Positions 1 through 12,148 of a stretch of DNA of 64,000 bases are shown here, in pieces. The translations under genes and the position numbers were made by a program. The first letter of the stretch is position 1, and each line of letters opens with the position of its first letter. The notes under the pieces are model-generated. The model was not told where the DNA came from, ran no database searches, and saw only the letters and a program-made list of their open reading frames with translations. The stretch covers positions 833,501-897,500 of the forward strand of contig WPIO01000050.1 in assembly GCA_009760855.2 (NCBI GenBank), given 5' to 3'. This DNA comes from Cristatella mucedo (Eukaryota; Bryozoa; Phylactolaemata; Cristatellidae).

Positions 1-281
1 AATTATCTTTACCGAGGGTAAATTTAGCTTCGGGACGGAGATTACGACAGTTCCAGAGATTAGCAATGGTTCCTGAATTATAATCCACAGAAACCAAGTA
101 GCATATGCAATAGCTTAAGAATGTAATCAACAGTCTGGGTCTCATAGTAATAATTAATTAGAATTATTTTGGCCTCCAGATCCGGAGTTGTACGCAAAAG
201 CTATCACTGTGGATTACTTGCCCCTCTGTATGATAAGTTTTGGAGGCTATAAGCAAGTTTGGCGCTTGTATCAGCAGCCAT

Positions 282-376
282 TGTATTAGTATTACTGTAT
301 TAGAATAGTATAATATTATTATATATAATATATTATAATATGCTAATATATAATATAATAATATAGAATAGTTTTA
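282..376. repeat. AT-rich low-complexity tract
   Basis: Irregular TAATA/TATTA units with almost no G or C. No coding or element structure is visible. Confidence 0.8.
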
Positions 377-730
377 GAATAATACTAGTCTGTATTAGAG
401 TAGCTAGAACCGAGGCGCCTGCTCCGTTTCTCTTTGCATACTGTCGTCTCTGCTCTATCCAGCCAGATACATCTGCGGGTACCGAGGTGGATGTAGGCTG
501 GCCTCGCGAAGCCAATGCCGAGGACTGCCCATAGCACGATGCTTTGCTGAAGACCAGGCCCTGTTTTTAAATAGTCCAACGTTAGGGGTTCATTTCCACC
601 GACTGGTCCGACGCAGCGTCTCACTCTTGATGCAGACGTGGCTTGAGACGCGACCGTGTGTCTTGCCCGTCTGTGTGAGTTAGTGAGCGTTCGCGTATGC
701 GTCCAAGAGTGCTTGTTGCCCGTAAACATA

Positions 731-842
731 ATTAACAATAATTCATTTGTGGAGTGCCTCTAGTGAACTTAATCTCTGTTTAGGCGGTTTATTTATGCCA
801 CGGGGCTCGAGCCCACGACCTCGGCAATGAAGCACTTTCACC
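731..842 (-). mobile_element. SINE S2 copy (tRNA-headed, 3' portion)
   Basis: On the complement the order is a tRNA-like B box (GTGGGCTCGAGCCC), a GC-rich link, a segment resembling the LINE-A 3' end, then an AATTATTGTTAATTAT tail. The A-box half is missing or too diverged to see. The copy lies 3' of secreted-family gene 1. It contains an AATAAA on the complement at about 788-793 that could act as a poly(A) site for that gene. Confidence 0.6.
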
Positions 843-932
843 TTGAAATTAGCCCGACGTGTGCTTCTGTGTGCTTCTGTGTGTGCGCGTGCTGTCTGTG
901 CACGTGAGAGAGATACGTTTGTTAGGAGGTAA

Positions 933-938
933 TTTAAT
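933..938 (-). terminator. Possible poly(A) signal ATTAAA for gene 1
   Basis: ATTAAA on the complement lies about 250 bases past the gene 1 stop codon. It is the common variant signal. An AATAAA further on, inside the SINE at 788-793, is the alternative. Without transcript data the choice is open. Confidence 0.3.
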
Positions 939-1190
939 GACCAAAAGCTCCAGATCATTCTAAGAAGCGTAGGAGGCAGGGGGAGAATGGCAGGCGCTCG
1001 GGCAGCATGCCCAACAATCGCGAGATATTGGATAGTAGATTTGGCTTCGAGTTCAGCGGGGGGCCCACGCGTCTGACCTGCGACCTTTCAATGGGTCACC
1101 GCATGGCGGCTCTTCCTGCGGCCTTGAACGTGTGGGTGGCTGCTAGGTGACGACCGCTCAGCGGGTTAGCCGCCGTACAGCGACGGAACG

Positions 1191-3488
1191 CTAGACAGCA
1201 GGCAGCCTGCCCGACCATCGGCAGCCCGTGCGGCGGCGGCCGCCGTAGCCGCCACGGCCTCCGTTTCTCGTGCTGGTGCGAATTCGCAGCACGTTTATCA
1301 CGCGGTGGAGCGAGACGAACGTGTGACGGTTGTCCGTGAACGGGCAACGAATGGCGATTGTCGATCCTCCCGGCAGCTCTTGCACCAGGTCGACGAGCGC
1401 TGCGGCGACCGGGCGGATGCAGGCGCCGGCTGGACCCTGGATGGTGTGCCGGCAGGCGATCACGTGGCTCGACGACACCTTCAGATCGGCGAGCTGCAGC
1501 GGAGGCGGCAGGGAGAAGGTGGAGTGGCTTGTGCCCGCTCGGCAGCTGCCCGTTCGACGAAGACCAGCGGCAAATGAGACGCATTCGAGTTTCCTAGCTA
1601 AGGGCACAGAACGCAGCCGCCGCGGCGGACGAGGGCGTGGGCGTGGGCGGGGCAGCCTGCCAGCTGCTTCGACGCTCTCTCAGGGCGACGATCGCTCGTC
1701 GTAGCAGTGCGCTCGCAGTCGCTCTGGCAGCTGCGACCTACTCTTGAGCTGTCGTCGTCGTCTCCGTCGAATGACACCGGGGGCCCGTTGGGGTCGCGGA
1801 AAGCTCCCGATCTCTCGTTCGTCGCAGCCTGGCGGAGCAGAGCAGAGATACTCGACCGGTGAAAATGGGCGTCGGCGCTCGGTGTGCAAATCGAGCAGCG
1901 GCGGAGCAGCGCCAAAGAGCCTCTATCGTGCCCGGCAGCGTCGAGATCTCGCCGCGTTGACTCACTTGGGGCTGCGGAGAACGCCCAAAGAGCGGTTGCC
2001 GAGTGTGCCCCGCCCCCATCGCGAGCAGGCTCAGGGGCTGAGCTGTCTGTGCAGCGACTAGCCAGGTGGGAGCTTCGTCGGTGGTGTTGGCGGCTGCTGA
2101 CGGAGAATGGGCGTAGCCGCAGGGCGGATGAGAGGCGCTAACCACTGCATGACGATGGCGGCGTCAGCTGACCTTTTCGGCCGCGCTCCTTCTTCGCGAG
2201 CGAATGAGCAAACTCGCTCTCGTGCGAGCGAAAATTACCTCGGCACAGGGCCTCGTGGAGTTCGCTAACGCTCGAACTCGAAAGCGAGGTCAAACAGTTA
2301 GAGTTTTTTAATAATAGAGTTAGTCACGCCAGCGACCGACCTATCTTTATGGCTTCCGTTGTCTTGCTATCAACCTGCTCTCGGTTTTTGTTATTACTAT
2401 GCGAAAAGTCGCCGAAGGCTCGTATGCACCGCCGATCTTGCTCACGTGCACGCTGCTAGGCTATCGTGCGTGCTATACCTATCTCTGTCGTCGCTACTGC
2501 TTTTCGTCTGTCGGCGAAGGAAGTGGCAAAAAGTAGGAAGTCGGCAATGGAAATCGGCAGTCGGCAAAGGAAAGGTACAACTAGCGTCGTCTCAGCAGTC
2601 GTTCGCCCACTGCTGGGTGCCTCTTGTCGAGGGCCTCCACAAAACGAAATAGTGGCAACTTGCCGGGGCAGCCGGCCGCTATCGCCATGGCGGCGGACAC
2701 AACTCGAGAGTTTGTGGCGGCGACGAGTCCCACACGCCGAGCCAGAGCAGTCGGCGCGGCTCGAGAAAGCGCCTTGGCGGCCCGGCGGCTCTGCTCCGAC
2801 CCAGCGGCTCAGCTGGCCTCCCACTCGTATGCAGTCTCGTGGCGAGCGGTGTAAGCGAGCGAGCGAGCGAGCGCTGCTCGGAGCGAACGATTGGGGAGAA
2901 ACAGTGGCGGCGGCGGCAGCTGCTTTCGAGCCTGCAAAGCTTCGCCTTCACCTTCGCCTCAGCGCTCCAGCCACGTAACACCATCCGATCGGCTCCGAGT
3001 TCGAGTGCTCACGTGCTCTTTATCCATGTGCTTTTGAAAGTCGTTGTGAGAGTCGCTCAATCGATCAGGCAAAGACGGGCAATCAATTACTTACTGTCAC
3101 CTCCATACAGAGCTAGCCCGCCCAAAAGCTCTTCCGCAGCTACCGCAAGCATTGCCATCGACTCCTTCCTTTTTTCGGTCGACATTTCTGACATGGTGGT
3201 CAGTCTGGGCAGCTGCTGCTGTGGCTGCGGCGGCTTACCGCGATGCACTCGGTGACCTTGACCGCCTCACAGAGCGCCAGTTCTTCCAGGGTAGCCAAGT
3301 TAGTTCTCGCTGTTACAGGATGTCCGTGGACGCAGGAGAGAAGCACTGCCACGGCTAATGCGCACACTGCAAAATGGGAAAAAGTGAGCGCGCTCGAGCG
3401 AAGCTCAAGGGAAGAAGCCACAAACCGATAGGCTCACCACAGTGAGCGCCTCTCAAGCACTGCCGATAAATTCCAAAAACTAACCCAT
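1191..3488 (-). CDS. Secreted six-cysteine family, gene 1 (four exons)
   Basis: Function unknown; I do not recognise the family. Coding exons on the complement are 3485-3488 (ATG plus one base, donor GTTAGT), 3239-3366 (acceptor TTTTGCAG, donor GTAAGC), 1742-1828 (acceptor CTCCGCCAG, donor GTAGGT) and 1191-1493 (acceptor CGCTGCAG, stop TAG). Phases are 1, 0 and 0 and the product is 173 residues. Residues 1-16 are a signal peptide (MVCALAVAVLLSCVHG), so export is inferred. Outside it are six cysteines: C34 and C42 (C-x7-C), C87 and C98 (C-x10-C spanning IQGP), C123 and C164. Exon 3 begins AATNERSGAFR and ends in a run of Asp. Exon 4 carries LVQEL at 109-113 and a Gly/Arg-rich tail. Exon order, phases, intron sizes and motifs match gene 2 at 33708-36315, which is the main support. 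The four-base first coding exon is the weakest point. A TATA box lies 49 bases before the ATG. Confidence 0.75.
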
Positions 3489-3536
3489 GACGTGCCCCAC
3501 TCGCTTGACTATCCAAGTTGAGGCGACGAGAAAGCG

Positions 3537-3544
3537 CTTTTATA
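3537..3544 (-). promoter_or_regulatory. TATA box of gene 1
   Basis: TATAAAAG on the complement, with an initiator-like CTCAACTT about 25 bases downstream and the ATG 49 bases after the box. A (GA)11 run lies directly upstream (3550-3571), which could bind a GAGA-type factor. The arrangement fits a focused TATA promoter with a short 5' UTR. Confidence 0.6.
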
Positions 3545-3549
3545 GACAT

Positions 3550-3571
3550 CTCTCTCTCTCTCTCTCTCTCT
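3550..3571. repeat. (CT)11 microsatellite next to the gene 1 TATA box
   Basis: A perfect CT run on the plus strand, read as GA on the strand of gene 1, six bases upstream of its TATA box. Confidence 0.9.
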
Positions 3572-3885
3572 GGACTCTCCCGACGGCAGCAGTTGGCAAG
3601 ATTGACGGGCAGGTGCCATATTTCGCAAGCTTTTCCTGCGTGGAATGGTACGGCGGGCGTTCTCGGCTTCGCTATAGCTGCACGTGTTAGTTCGGCGGCA
3701 GGGGCTGCCACATGCCCGCCCGCCCACAGCCACGTTAGCTGGCAGGTGCGCTCACTGAGCGCGAACGTCTCGCGCTCGGCTATAAGCTCATCCCCCAAAG
3801 GTCACGCTCACGCACGCACGTGGCGAGAGAGCTCTTTCTTGTACACACCGCTTGCTCGGAAATCTTGATGCATCTAATCCCACAC

Positions 3886-3950
3886 AGCTCTCTCTCTATC
3901 TCAGCCTCTTTTTCTCGTCTGTCTGTCTCTCTCACTCCCTCTCTCACGTA
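3886..3950. repeat. CT-rich tract
   Basis: Imperfect CT/CTGT repeats upstream of gene 1. No other structure is seen. Confidence 0.8.
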
Positions 3951-4091
3951 GCCTCGTCTCTTTCGAGGGCACTTTTCTAGACCGTTTAGTGAATCTATGC
4001 TCCAACGTCGCACAGCCATATCCAACAAACAACGGGAGGTGCTTTCGCTCTCAGGCCTTGAAGAGGCGTCCTTGACAGCATCCGGTTCCTG

Positions 4092-4250
<159 letters not shown>

Positions 4251-4384
4251 GATGAGACAGAGTGACTGAGTGACCGATAGAGAGACAAGAAGGAGAGATA
4301 TTGAGAGAAGGCTGAGAGAAAGAGACGGACAGAGCCAGATGAGAGAGAGAGAGTGAGAGAGAAACGAAAGCGAGAAAGACAGAG

Positions 4385-4530
4385 ACCGACCGAGACAGAC
4401 GGAGACAGACGGAGACAGACGGAGACAGACGGAGTCAGACGGAGTCAGACGGAGTCAGACGGAGTCAGACGGAGACAGACGGGGACAGACAGAGACAGAC
4501 GGAGACAGACAAAGACAAACAGAGACAAGG
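4385..4530. repeat. Decanucleotide tandem repeat (GACAGACGGA)n
   Basis: About 14 head-to-tail 10-base units, with a block of four in which GACAGACGGA becomes GTCAGACGGA. The block suggests that variant units spread by local duplication. Minisatellite, non-coding. Confidence 0.9.
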
Positions 4531-4679
4531 CGAGAAATGCAGCTGAGATTTGCCGTACCCCTGGGCTGTAGCTTTTCAATTACGCGAATTACAGTTGCCA
4601 CTCGAAAAGTCTCACTTGAACCCACTCTCGAGTGCATGCCATTCGCTCGGCTATTTCGATGCCTCTAATCTCGCTCACC

Positions 4680-4700
4680 TCTCTCTCTCTCTCTCTCTCC

Positions 4701-4794
<94 letters not shown>

Positions 4795-4838
4795 CTCTCT
4801 CTGTCTCTCTCTCCCTCTCTCTCTCGCTCTCTCTCCCA
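4680..4838. repeat. (CT)n microsatellite
   Basis: A long CT array with scattered CGCT and CCCT interruptions near both ends, giving an arrangement that is nearly symmetrical around a pure core. Confidence 0.95.
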
Positions 4839-5378
4839 GCCTTGTCGCTACAAGGGCACTCTGCGAGTCAATTAATTCACGGTAGCGGCGATGAGTGTGA
4901 AAAATGCATCCGAGCTCAAGCACTGCCAGAAGACAGGCCTTAGACCGTGCTTAAGCCACGGTTAAGGTGTTTGAGCACTTAGCGACCTATTTCGTGGGTT
5001 CGAGTCTAGCCCGAGGCAAGCCTCTGCTGCCCGTTTCGAGAGTGGGCTGGAGCCGTTAAGGCTCGTCTGCGGCAAAGTAGAACTAAGGCGCTTAAACAGC
5101 CGACCTCTACTTTCGCTAAAACGTGAAGCTCTCCTCAAGGGCGTCGCCATCGCTCGAGGCTTCCGTCGTGTGCGGCTCGCCTTTCCAGCCAGAGCAATGG
5201 GTACTGCACACGGAGCCAATCAGTCAGCCGAGCGCAGGCGGCGGTCGGCTGAGCTCCCGCTGTGACTTCGGGCCGGAGCCGGATCGGCTGATTGTTCTGT
5301 CAGCCCACGGCAGTCCGAAATGAATCGAGATCGTCCAGCCTTGAGTTTATTACGAAAATCAGCTCGCCGCACCTAGGG

Positions 5379-5435
5379 ATGGCCACCGCCGCCGCCCGTT
5401 TCGCTAGCGCTCGTCCGCTGAACAGCATCCTTCCA
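5379..5435 (+). CDS. Possible first exon of a mitochondrial-targeted protein
   Basis: ATG in good context (AGGGATGGCC) opens a 19-codon frame, MATAAARFASARPLNSILP, that ends exactly at a donor (CCA then GTAAGG) in phase 0. The peptide has no acidic residue, is rich in Ala, Ser and Arg, and could form an amphipathic helix, as mitochondrial presequences do. Surrounding DNA is CpG-rich, as expected near a promoter. No downstream exon could be joined with confidence; a LINE begins about 500 bases away. A chance frame is quite possible. Confidence 0.28.
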
Positions 5436-5877
5436 GTAAGGCGGGTTCCCCGAAAACTCTCAGACACGCAAGAGCTCGCTCGCAGCCCTACTAAGGGAGC
5501 ATCCGTGCCGAGGGCTCTGAACCAGCGTCGAGAGCCAACGATCGAGAGAGGCTATCGAGCGACAGATGCAGAGCTAAGAACGCCAAGGTCGGAGAGTTCC
5601 CGTCGTCCAGAGTAACGAGCTCCACTCTCCAGTCAGAACGGTCTGGGGTGAGAGGTTAGAGGTTGGGGCGCTAGATCTGGAGCGCTGAGAGTAGAGAGCG
5701 AGCATGCTGACCGTGAAAGCCACAGGTCGTTCGCGCGAGAGCGGCCGGGAATTGTTGAAGGCGACCAGAGCTCCGCTGTGCGCGGGATCGGATCCCACGC
5801 GATCGGACGAAGCTTGATGGGCGAAGTGAGGCTCCAGCTGCGAGAGCTCTGGTGTGCACGTGTGGCTCCCTAACTTG

Positions 5878-5930
5878 CCTGGGCAAGTCTAGCCAAGTCT
5901 GGGCAAGTCTAGCCAAGTCTGGCCAAGTCC
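5878..5930. repeat. Short tandem repeat, 10/20-base unit
   Basis: Alternating GGGCAAGTCT and AGCCAAGTCT units, five in all, ending two bases before duplicated segment A starts. Its position at the breakpoint suggests a role in the rearrangement or a replication scar. Confidence 0.85.
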
Positions 5931-5931
5931 T

Positions 5932-6400
5932 TTACATTTGCTGTAGCCGAAGCATATCGAATGGTTAGCGGTAGCACGCTCAACGAACATCAAGCGAAAC
6001 CTTTCGAGATGTGACGTGCACAGGGTCAGCGTGCAAATATGGTTAATGACTTCATGAGCAGTGTCTGCACACATAAGCAAGAGAAGAATTAATCACACGG
6101 ACCCACTAAATGCTTGCTGTGATAAGCAGATGCGTTTTAGCTTAATTTTAATTTTAAATGTGGTCAATTCAGGGGATATTTTGATGACATTCGAAACTGA
6201 GTTGAAGGCTTTGAGAGCATACGAACTATATGTACGGTCTCCAAAGGATTTGAGGTTCCAGCGAGGTCTAGCTAAACGATTTGATTCAGAAAAGCGGGTG
6301 GCACGATGCCAAGCCTGTTTGGGCAGTAGTTCTAATCGGTGGGCTGAATAAGAGCCAGCGAGTCCGCAGACGGTTCTAAAAGTCTTGCTCTCGTCTGCCA
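5932..6400 (-). mobile_element. LINE-A 3' fragment
   Basis: On the complement the frame contains the C-terminal LINE signature RATRFSES...NLKSFGDR...ALKAFNS, then LTTFK and the 3' UTR. It is truncated 5', and the extreme 3' end is lost at the duplication boundary. The copy at 16960-17457 keeps that end. Confidence 0.8.
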
Positions 6401-6810
6401 TTTATCCATCTGGCTCCATTTGGCTCCATCCGTTCATTTCATTGATAGCTGTCTACAAATTCCATCTTCCGATTGACTCCGGGGGAAAAGCGCTCTCACG
6501 ATTGAGGCCGGAAAAGGCTTCTCTTGACGCCCCTCCCAAAGGATTGAATTTTACAGGAGATGCGGTGCATTGAAGCAATCGCATTCTGCATCGCCCATAC
6601 ACCGACTGCCGAGATATTATTCGAAGTTCCTGAAATACAACGTTTAGGTGGGCTATGTCATAATTTACAGTTAAGCAGCGTAGCAGCTTCAGTCCGAGCC
6701 ATACTTTCATTAGTCAAAGACCTGGGCTTTAGGCTTCGAGCTATCACGCTGATTGTGCTCCGCTGTGCTTCGCTGCTCAAGAGTTTCTAAAAGCAACGGT
6801 TGCCTTGTCG
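5932..6810. repeat. Duplicated segment A (first copy)
   Basis: An 879-base segment matching 16989-17867 at a constant offset of 11057 with only two or so substitutions (for example near 6484 and 6777). Its left part is a LINE-A 3' region on the complement. The remainder has no recognised gene. In the second copy this segment is fused directly to segment B. Confidence 0.95.
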
Positions 6811-7970
6811 TCGGTAAGGAATTCTTATCTTCAAGGTATGAGGTGCCCCTCACGGCTGCCATATTACGTCACAGTCAGTGTAGTTGCTTGCGTATATCTA
6901 GGCATCTTCAACAACTCGTTAGCTGCCCGATGCTGCCCCCTAATTTTTTCTGTAGTGCTGTGGTGACTCCAAGAACTTGCACTATCATTACGCTGTTTTG
7001 CGGCCCAGGGACTACTGGGAAAGAGCCGGTATGCGTGGTTGTCAGCAGTGTTCGCGGCTTGCACCTGCGCATAAAAACGGGCAAAAAAGTTAAGAAGGAT
7101 CTTAATTAAGCTGATTGGCCACTATGAGCAAAGGTGTCTAGATATGCTCTAAAGCACCTGGATATGGATTACGTTTTATTAGCTTACTCTGCAAGCACCC
7201 ATTTGTCTTTAAAAATTCCATGCTCTGCACTGGCGTACACATCCACAAGCTATTTCTGAATCTCTAGCTAGTGCTACCAAGGCCTGAGCTGGCGACGTTC
7301 GGAGTCGAACGAGCGTGCCTCTGCAAAAACCAACCATCAGGTCGGAACAGTAATAAACTCTGAATGAATGTCAGCGAATCTTTTTTATTCGACAGACATC
7401 CTGGCACCCAAAGCACAAAATAAAGGGACTCAGCGGGAAATTATATCGACCAGAGATCTGCTGGCTTATGAGCTCAGCTATTGAGCAACCGGTTCTTGAG
7501 ACTAGCTTACATTTAAAAAAATGCACGTATCAATCTTGTTTCCTATAATGGCTGAATAGTTTGGTCTCGAATGAACGTAATCACCCCAGATAAGCTTTAA
7601 CCATTAAAACTAGCCGCAACTCTTACATTTTGTCCACGTCGCAAAAGAAGGTTTCTCCCACGAGAAAATGCTTACATTATGAAATTATCCATTCTCTCCT
7701 GCAGCTGTAGAATGATTTTCTCATAAATTTTTCGATAATGAGAGCGCTCTACTCGACGATATCTGTTAAGCCACAAACCAGTGAGCGGATCCGGTCCAGG
7801 CTTGTTGCTTGGTGTGCCACATAAGTCAAGCCGAAGTGAATTTCCGGAAACCACAAGTTGAGGAAGCTCAAACGAAGTGCTACGATTTTCAGCCCTGCCG
7901 TGTCATTGAAGCAGCAGCTATACACTTTCTGCAAATTGTTGCGCACACCGCGCTTTGCAAGCGTTGCCCC
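6811..7970. other. Start of segment X: no gene recognised
   Basis: First part of the 7.3 kb segment present in only one of the two duplicated blocks. No coherent open frame, RNA gene or terminal inverted repeat is seen. Its left edge follows ...CTTGTCG, and the same CG dinucleotide closes the right edge at 14145. Confidence 0.6.
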
Positions 7971-7974
7971 ATTA

Positions 7975-8345
7975 GAATAAGTAATGATTATAATAATATT
8001 AATAAAGCACTTGATAAAGCGCCCTCGGAGAACTCAATCTCTCTCTCTCTAGGCGCATCACATTTGCTGCAAAGGGAAATGCAATTAAATGGTGAGTAAA
8101 ATTATGCTTGATAAACAAACAAAATGAATAACATGGTTAGTGGTGACATGCACAAGGTTAGCATGCAAATGTGGTTAGTGGCAGCATGCACAGTGTCAGC
8201 ACGCATGAGCACATGAAGGACGAATCACAGGGACCCAATAACTGCTGTCCTAAATAGGTGTGTTTTTGAGTTCTTTTTAAATGTGGTCAGGTCAGGGGAT
8301 GTACTGACGCAGTTCAGGAGGGAGTTCCAGGCTTTGGGAACATTG
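7975..8345 (-). mobile_element. LINE-A 3' end fragment
   Basis: On the complement it ends AAAGCGCCTAGAGAGAGAG...GCGCTTTATCAAGTG followed by a TTATTAATATTATT tail. It includes 3' UTR, but the reading frame is not intact. Confidence 0.75.
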
Positions 8346-8487
8346 TATATATATAATTCATTTATATAGCACCCCAAGAGAACTTAATCTCTATTCAGGC
8401 GCTTCACATATGCCTCAGGGCTCGAGCCCACGACCTCAGCCAGACCTTGGTCGGGGCGAGCACCTTAACCGCTAGACCAAAATGTAT
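8345..8487 (-). mobile_element. SINE S2 copy
   Basis: Complement: TGGTCTAGCGGTTAAGGTGC (A box), GTGGGCTCGAGCCC (B box), a CATATG-containing body, GCGCCTGAATAGAGATTAAG end and ATAAATGAATTATATATA tail. This is the most complete S2 copy in the window. It sits directly beside the LINE-A fragment. Confidence 0.75.
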
Positions 8488-8489
8488 GG

Positions 8490-11400
8490 GTCATGGACGA
8501 AGAGAAAATCTCTCAAGAGTGACAGCCGCCACGTCAGATGAGTGAATGTTCCTTAACCCACAGTCGGCAGCAGATTTAGGATGCTAGTTCTAGCGTTATC
8601 GTTGGCGAAACTTCATGGATGAAATTTTGAGCAGATTTTCTGCCAGCGAACCCAACTTTCTCGCTCAGCGACTCTGCCGTCTGGTGCTTAACGGCAGATC
8701 GACAGCTGCTGCTTTTTGCTGCTGCTGTTATTGAGATGCCGTTAAGCAACAATTGCTCCATTATGGCAAGCTGCGACGCAGGAGGCATTTCCGAAGATAC
8801 ATTTCCGTCGTCTCGCCGAACACGTCAACATAGGCGTTCAGCAAAGCTGCAGCAGCTGAACAAGCCTAGCAGGTGCTCGAAGGCTCATAAACGCACCAGC
8901 CGCGCCGTGGCTCCGCCTTCATCCGCCGGAGCTCGACGCTTTCGGCCAGCCACTGAGGATTTAGGTTTCGAGCCCGTAGGTGCTTTGTGGATGCCGTAAT
9001 TACTGCCGGTCTTTACTGGCGATCATTCCTGACTGCTAAGGGGGATGCGATTTAACGCCACATGTCAGATAGCACATGTCAGCAGCAGCAGTAGCATCTG
9101 CTGCTGCTGCTGCTTCTGCTCGAGCTTTGCAATACCATTCTTCGACTAAGTATGCGCGCCATCCGAAGTGCATCGCTTCGTTAAGAAAACGGTTTAACGC
9201 ATTGGCACATGGAAAAAAACGCGCATAAAGTACAATTTGCACGAGCGGAGCAAATGCTGTCACAAAGAATCGCGGTTGCGGCCTTTCTTAAGTTTCCTCA
9301 AAAATTATGCTCTAAAATGATGTCGTGACTTATCTCGCAAGTAAGGTCCGGATTTTCTACAAACCATCTGAATTGAAGGCACAGATTTCTTAGTACTTGA
9401 AGTTGACTTAACGTGCAGTTGAAGTGCTCGAGTCGGAAGAGTGGGGCGGTAAAATGTCAATCAAGCCTGACTGTAAAGTATTTTCAATAGGTAAGCCGGA
9501 CCGAAATAACAAAATGAATGATTCGTTATTCATCGAACTCTTTAAGTCAATACGGTGTTTGATGAAGAACCAGTGTTGATGTCTAAGGAGTGGCGTATAT
9601 ATTGTATCTTTTGAGACTCTCACGCTAAATATCCCTAAGTGAATTTTCCGTCAACTATGAAATTCCAATTACTGAGGCAGAACCATCTGCAAGCAGTCGG
9701 ATCTTCGGAAGTCTAATTGAGAAGCGCTAAATGCTTGGCCGTGCAATCCATATGTAAGAACGTCCAAGTACCTCCTACGGCACGCAGCTTGGAGTTGGCA
9801 GTTCGGATAGTTCAGATGATTTGATCGTCTATTGCTAAGCTCACTTCAAAAGATGAGCCTTCAGCGAGAACGCTGCGGCACGAGTTATTCTGACCGATCT
9901 AACCATTTATGGGGATTTTACATCATTTTTTCTGTGAGCGAAATTTTGTTTTCTCATGAAAAATATAGATATATTTCGCCGTCGATCAATTTTAGGAGGT
10001 TTGGTGCGATCTCAGTGCCAGCGGATTCCAGCGTTCGATTCGAGCTGCAAGATGCCAGTGCAGCCGGGAAACCCTGGAAGGCAGGCAGGTAGCGATGAAG
10101 CATACATATGAACGAGGTCAAGGTCACTGTGACAGCATCGCACCATCTGCACTCCAAAGATTAAAGCCGGGACTGTGGTTTGCTTTTAATCGAATTGGAA
10201 AGTCGGCGAGACGAGATCTGGGGCTGACCTAGCTTGGGTCTTTTATTCTATGAAGTTCTTATATAATATGCCATTTAACATGTCGGTAATTTCTTCGTGC
10301 CCGAAGAATTGCTCGTGCCCACGCAGAAAATTGAGCCTCAAACCCACCACCACCACCCCCCCCCCAGGCATGCAGCGGTTCTTCAGGAACGACTTTCAGA
10401 TAAAATAACATTCCTATGGATACTTGCACTGGAGGGAAAGGCCTGGTACTTCATTGAGCCTCCGACCTTTGCGAGCACTTTGCGATGGTAGGATCTCATG
10501 TTCTTCTTTTTTCTTCCTAATTTCACTTTCCTTATGCAGGTTTTATAGCAGATAAACTCTTTCGTTTCCTGTATTTTGTTATTTGTGCACAGAGTACGGT
10601 AAGCTCACAAAATGTATCAGCATTCCGAGACTATCATACTTGAATCGTGCGAGATTTATCGGAACACAGATGGTCAGCTTGATTTTAGACGATCCAACGA
10701 ACCTAAGGTCTTCATTTCGATACCATCGTATCGTCCAGACAAATGAAAAGCCTCAAACCGACGCACTCCTTCCTCCTTTACGAAAAATCCCCGCGGATGC
10801 TTCCACATCGCACGGTTAGACCTCCGGTCAAAATATATATTGCATTAATGCGAACTTCGCGTGCCTGCTCTCACTAATGAGAAATTCTTTTCCACCTGTC
10901 TTTTCGATCGCACGCCGTCCGTTGCGCCGAAAGCGATCGAATTTGCATGCGGCCAGATTTCGACAAAAAGCGCAACGGTCGATTGAAGCTTTTCCGAAAT
11001 GTTCAGCACCACCCGTCGTCATATAAACTGGCTTCAAGTCAAGAGCTCTCAGCGTCCCGATCGTTAACAATGAATCGCAAGCATTAACGGGGACTCTCAC
11101 GGCTGTGCAATGCTTTCCGATCTCGCTTAGTCCGTTCGCTGTCATCGCGCCTCTTGACGGGGCCGGCGATTCGTCCTTTTTTTACCCGACTTACTCTGGC
11201 CTTCCAGCGGCCTGGACACAGATTTGGAATGGAGCTCAGCCTCATGCAAATGCACGAATCTTCCGCTCATCTTGGGCCGCCTTGCCCGTCACTGTGAAGT
11301 GCGCACCAACGGCCGAAGTGAGATAGATGCTGAATCAGAAGGACGCCAGTAATTATATTTAGAATATTAAACTTGGAATGAGCAGCCTAACAGAAAAAAT

Positions 11401-12145
11401 AGATCTGCTGCTATATCTGCCTTTTTCTGACTCAGCAATAGCAGGCGCCATCTATCTAATTTTGGAAATGCCCAAATGAAGAGTGATGGCTGACTCGCGG
11501 GTTGAATTATTCTTGGCTGAGGATTAAACGTTCTATAACTAAGTTCACTTGACCGGTCGTCTTAGCTTCATGCTTTTACCGTTTTACGTTCTCTGATACG
11601 CTATTCGGATCGAAAACCTCAGTGGGAGTAAAGGTCATTTCGATTAGAAAGAGATATTTTCGTATATTCTTGCCGTTTACTCTTGGGTCAGAGCTCGCTC
11701 GAGAATACCACCACGGTTATCATTGTGAATATTATATCAGATTGCATAAGACAAGTGGGTTAATTATAACTTTCACCTCTGTCAGATCGCCACTTGAGGC
11801 CCTTTGGTTCGACGTCCCGGAATCTCATCGGCATCTGGACGAGTCTGCTTGCATGACCGCACGAAATCCTTCAATCCCAGGTCCTGAGTCAATGCATCAG
11901 CGGGTACCAAAAACAGGTGAATCGGCCTTGAGATCAGTGTTGCTGATTTATCGTGTTTAATAATTGCCAGACTCTTCGAAGCTTCGTAAGCCTAAGAAAA
12001 TTCCATTCTCCAGTCGGAACAAAAAATAACGATGCTATCAGGCTGCCTCTAAAAGGCATATCGATTGACCGTCTACACGTTTGGAACATGCTGTTAAGCG
12101 TACGTAAGTATTCATCTCCATCTGTAGCCCTTGAGAGGCTAAGCC
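8490..12145. other. Segment X middle: no gene recognised
   Basis: Mixed-composition DNA. The only small structures seen are CAG and CTG runs facing each other at 9080-9118, able to form a hairpin, and a C-run after CACCACC near 10350. Open frames are short, unsupported by splice context, and lack signal peptides or domains I recognise. Confidence 0.55.
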
Positions 12146-12148
12146 ACG

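Noticed and set aside
2466-2978. 170-codon plus-strand open frame, with an inner ATG at 2688 in good context and a GTAAGC near 2850
   Set aside because: It lies in the second intron of gene 1 on the opposite strand. CpG-rich DNA here is open in several frames, no domain or targeting signal is visible, and the donor-like site lies at the edge of a GAGC run.
5878-5930. CRISPR-like array (also 4385-4530)
   Set aside because: Units are 10 bases with no unique spacers; these are simple tandem repeats in a eukaryotic context.
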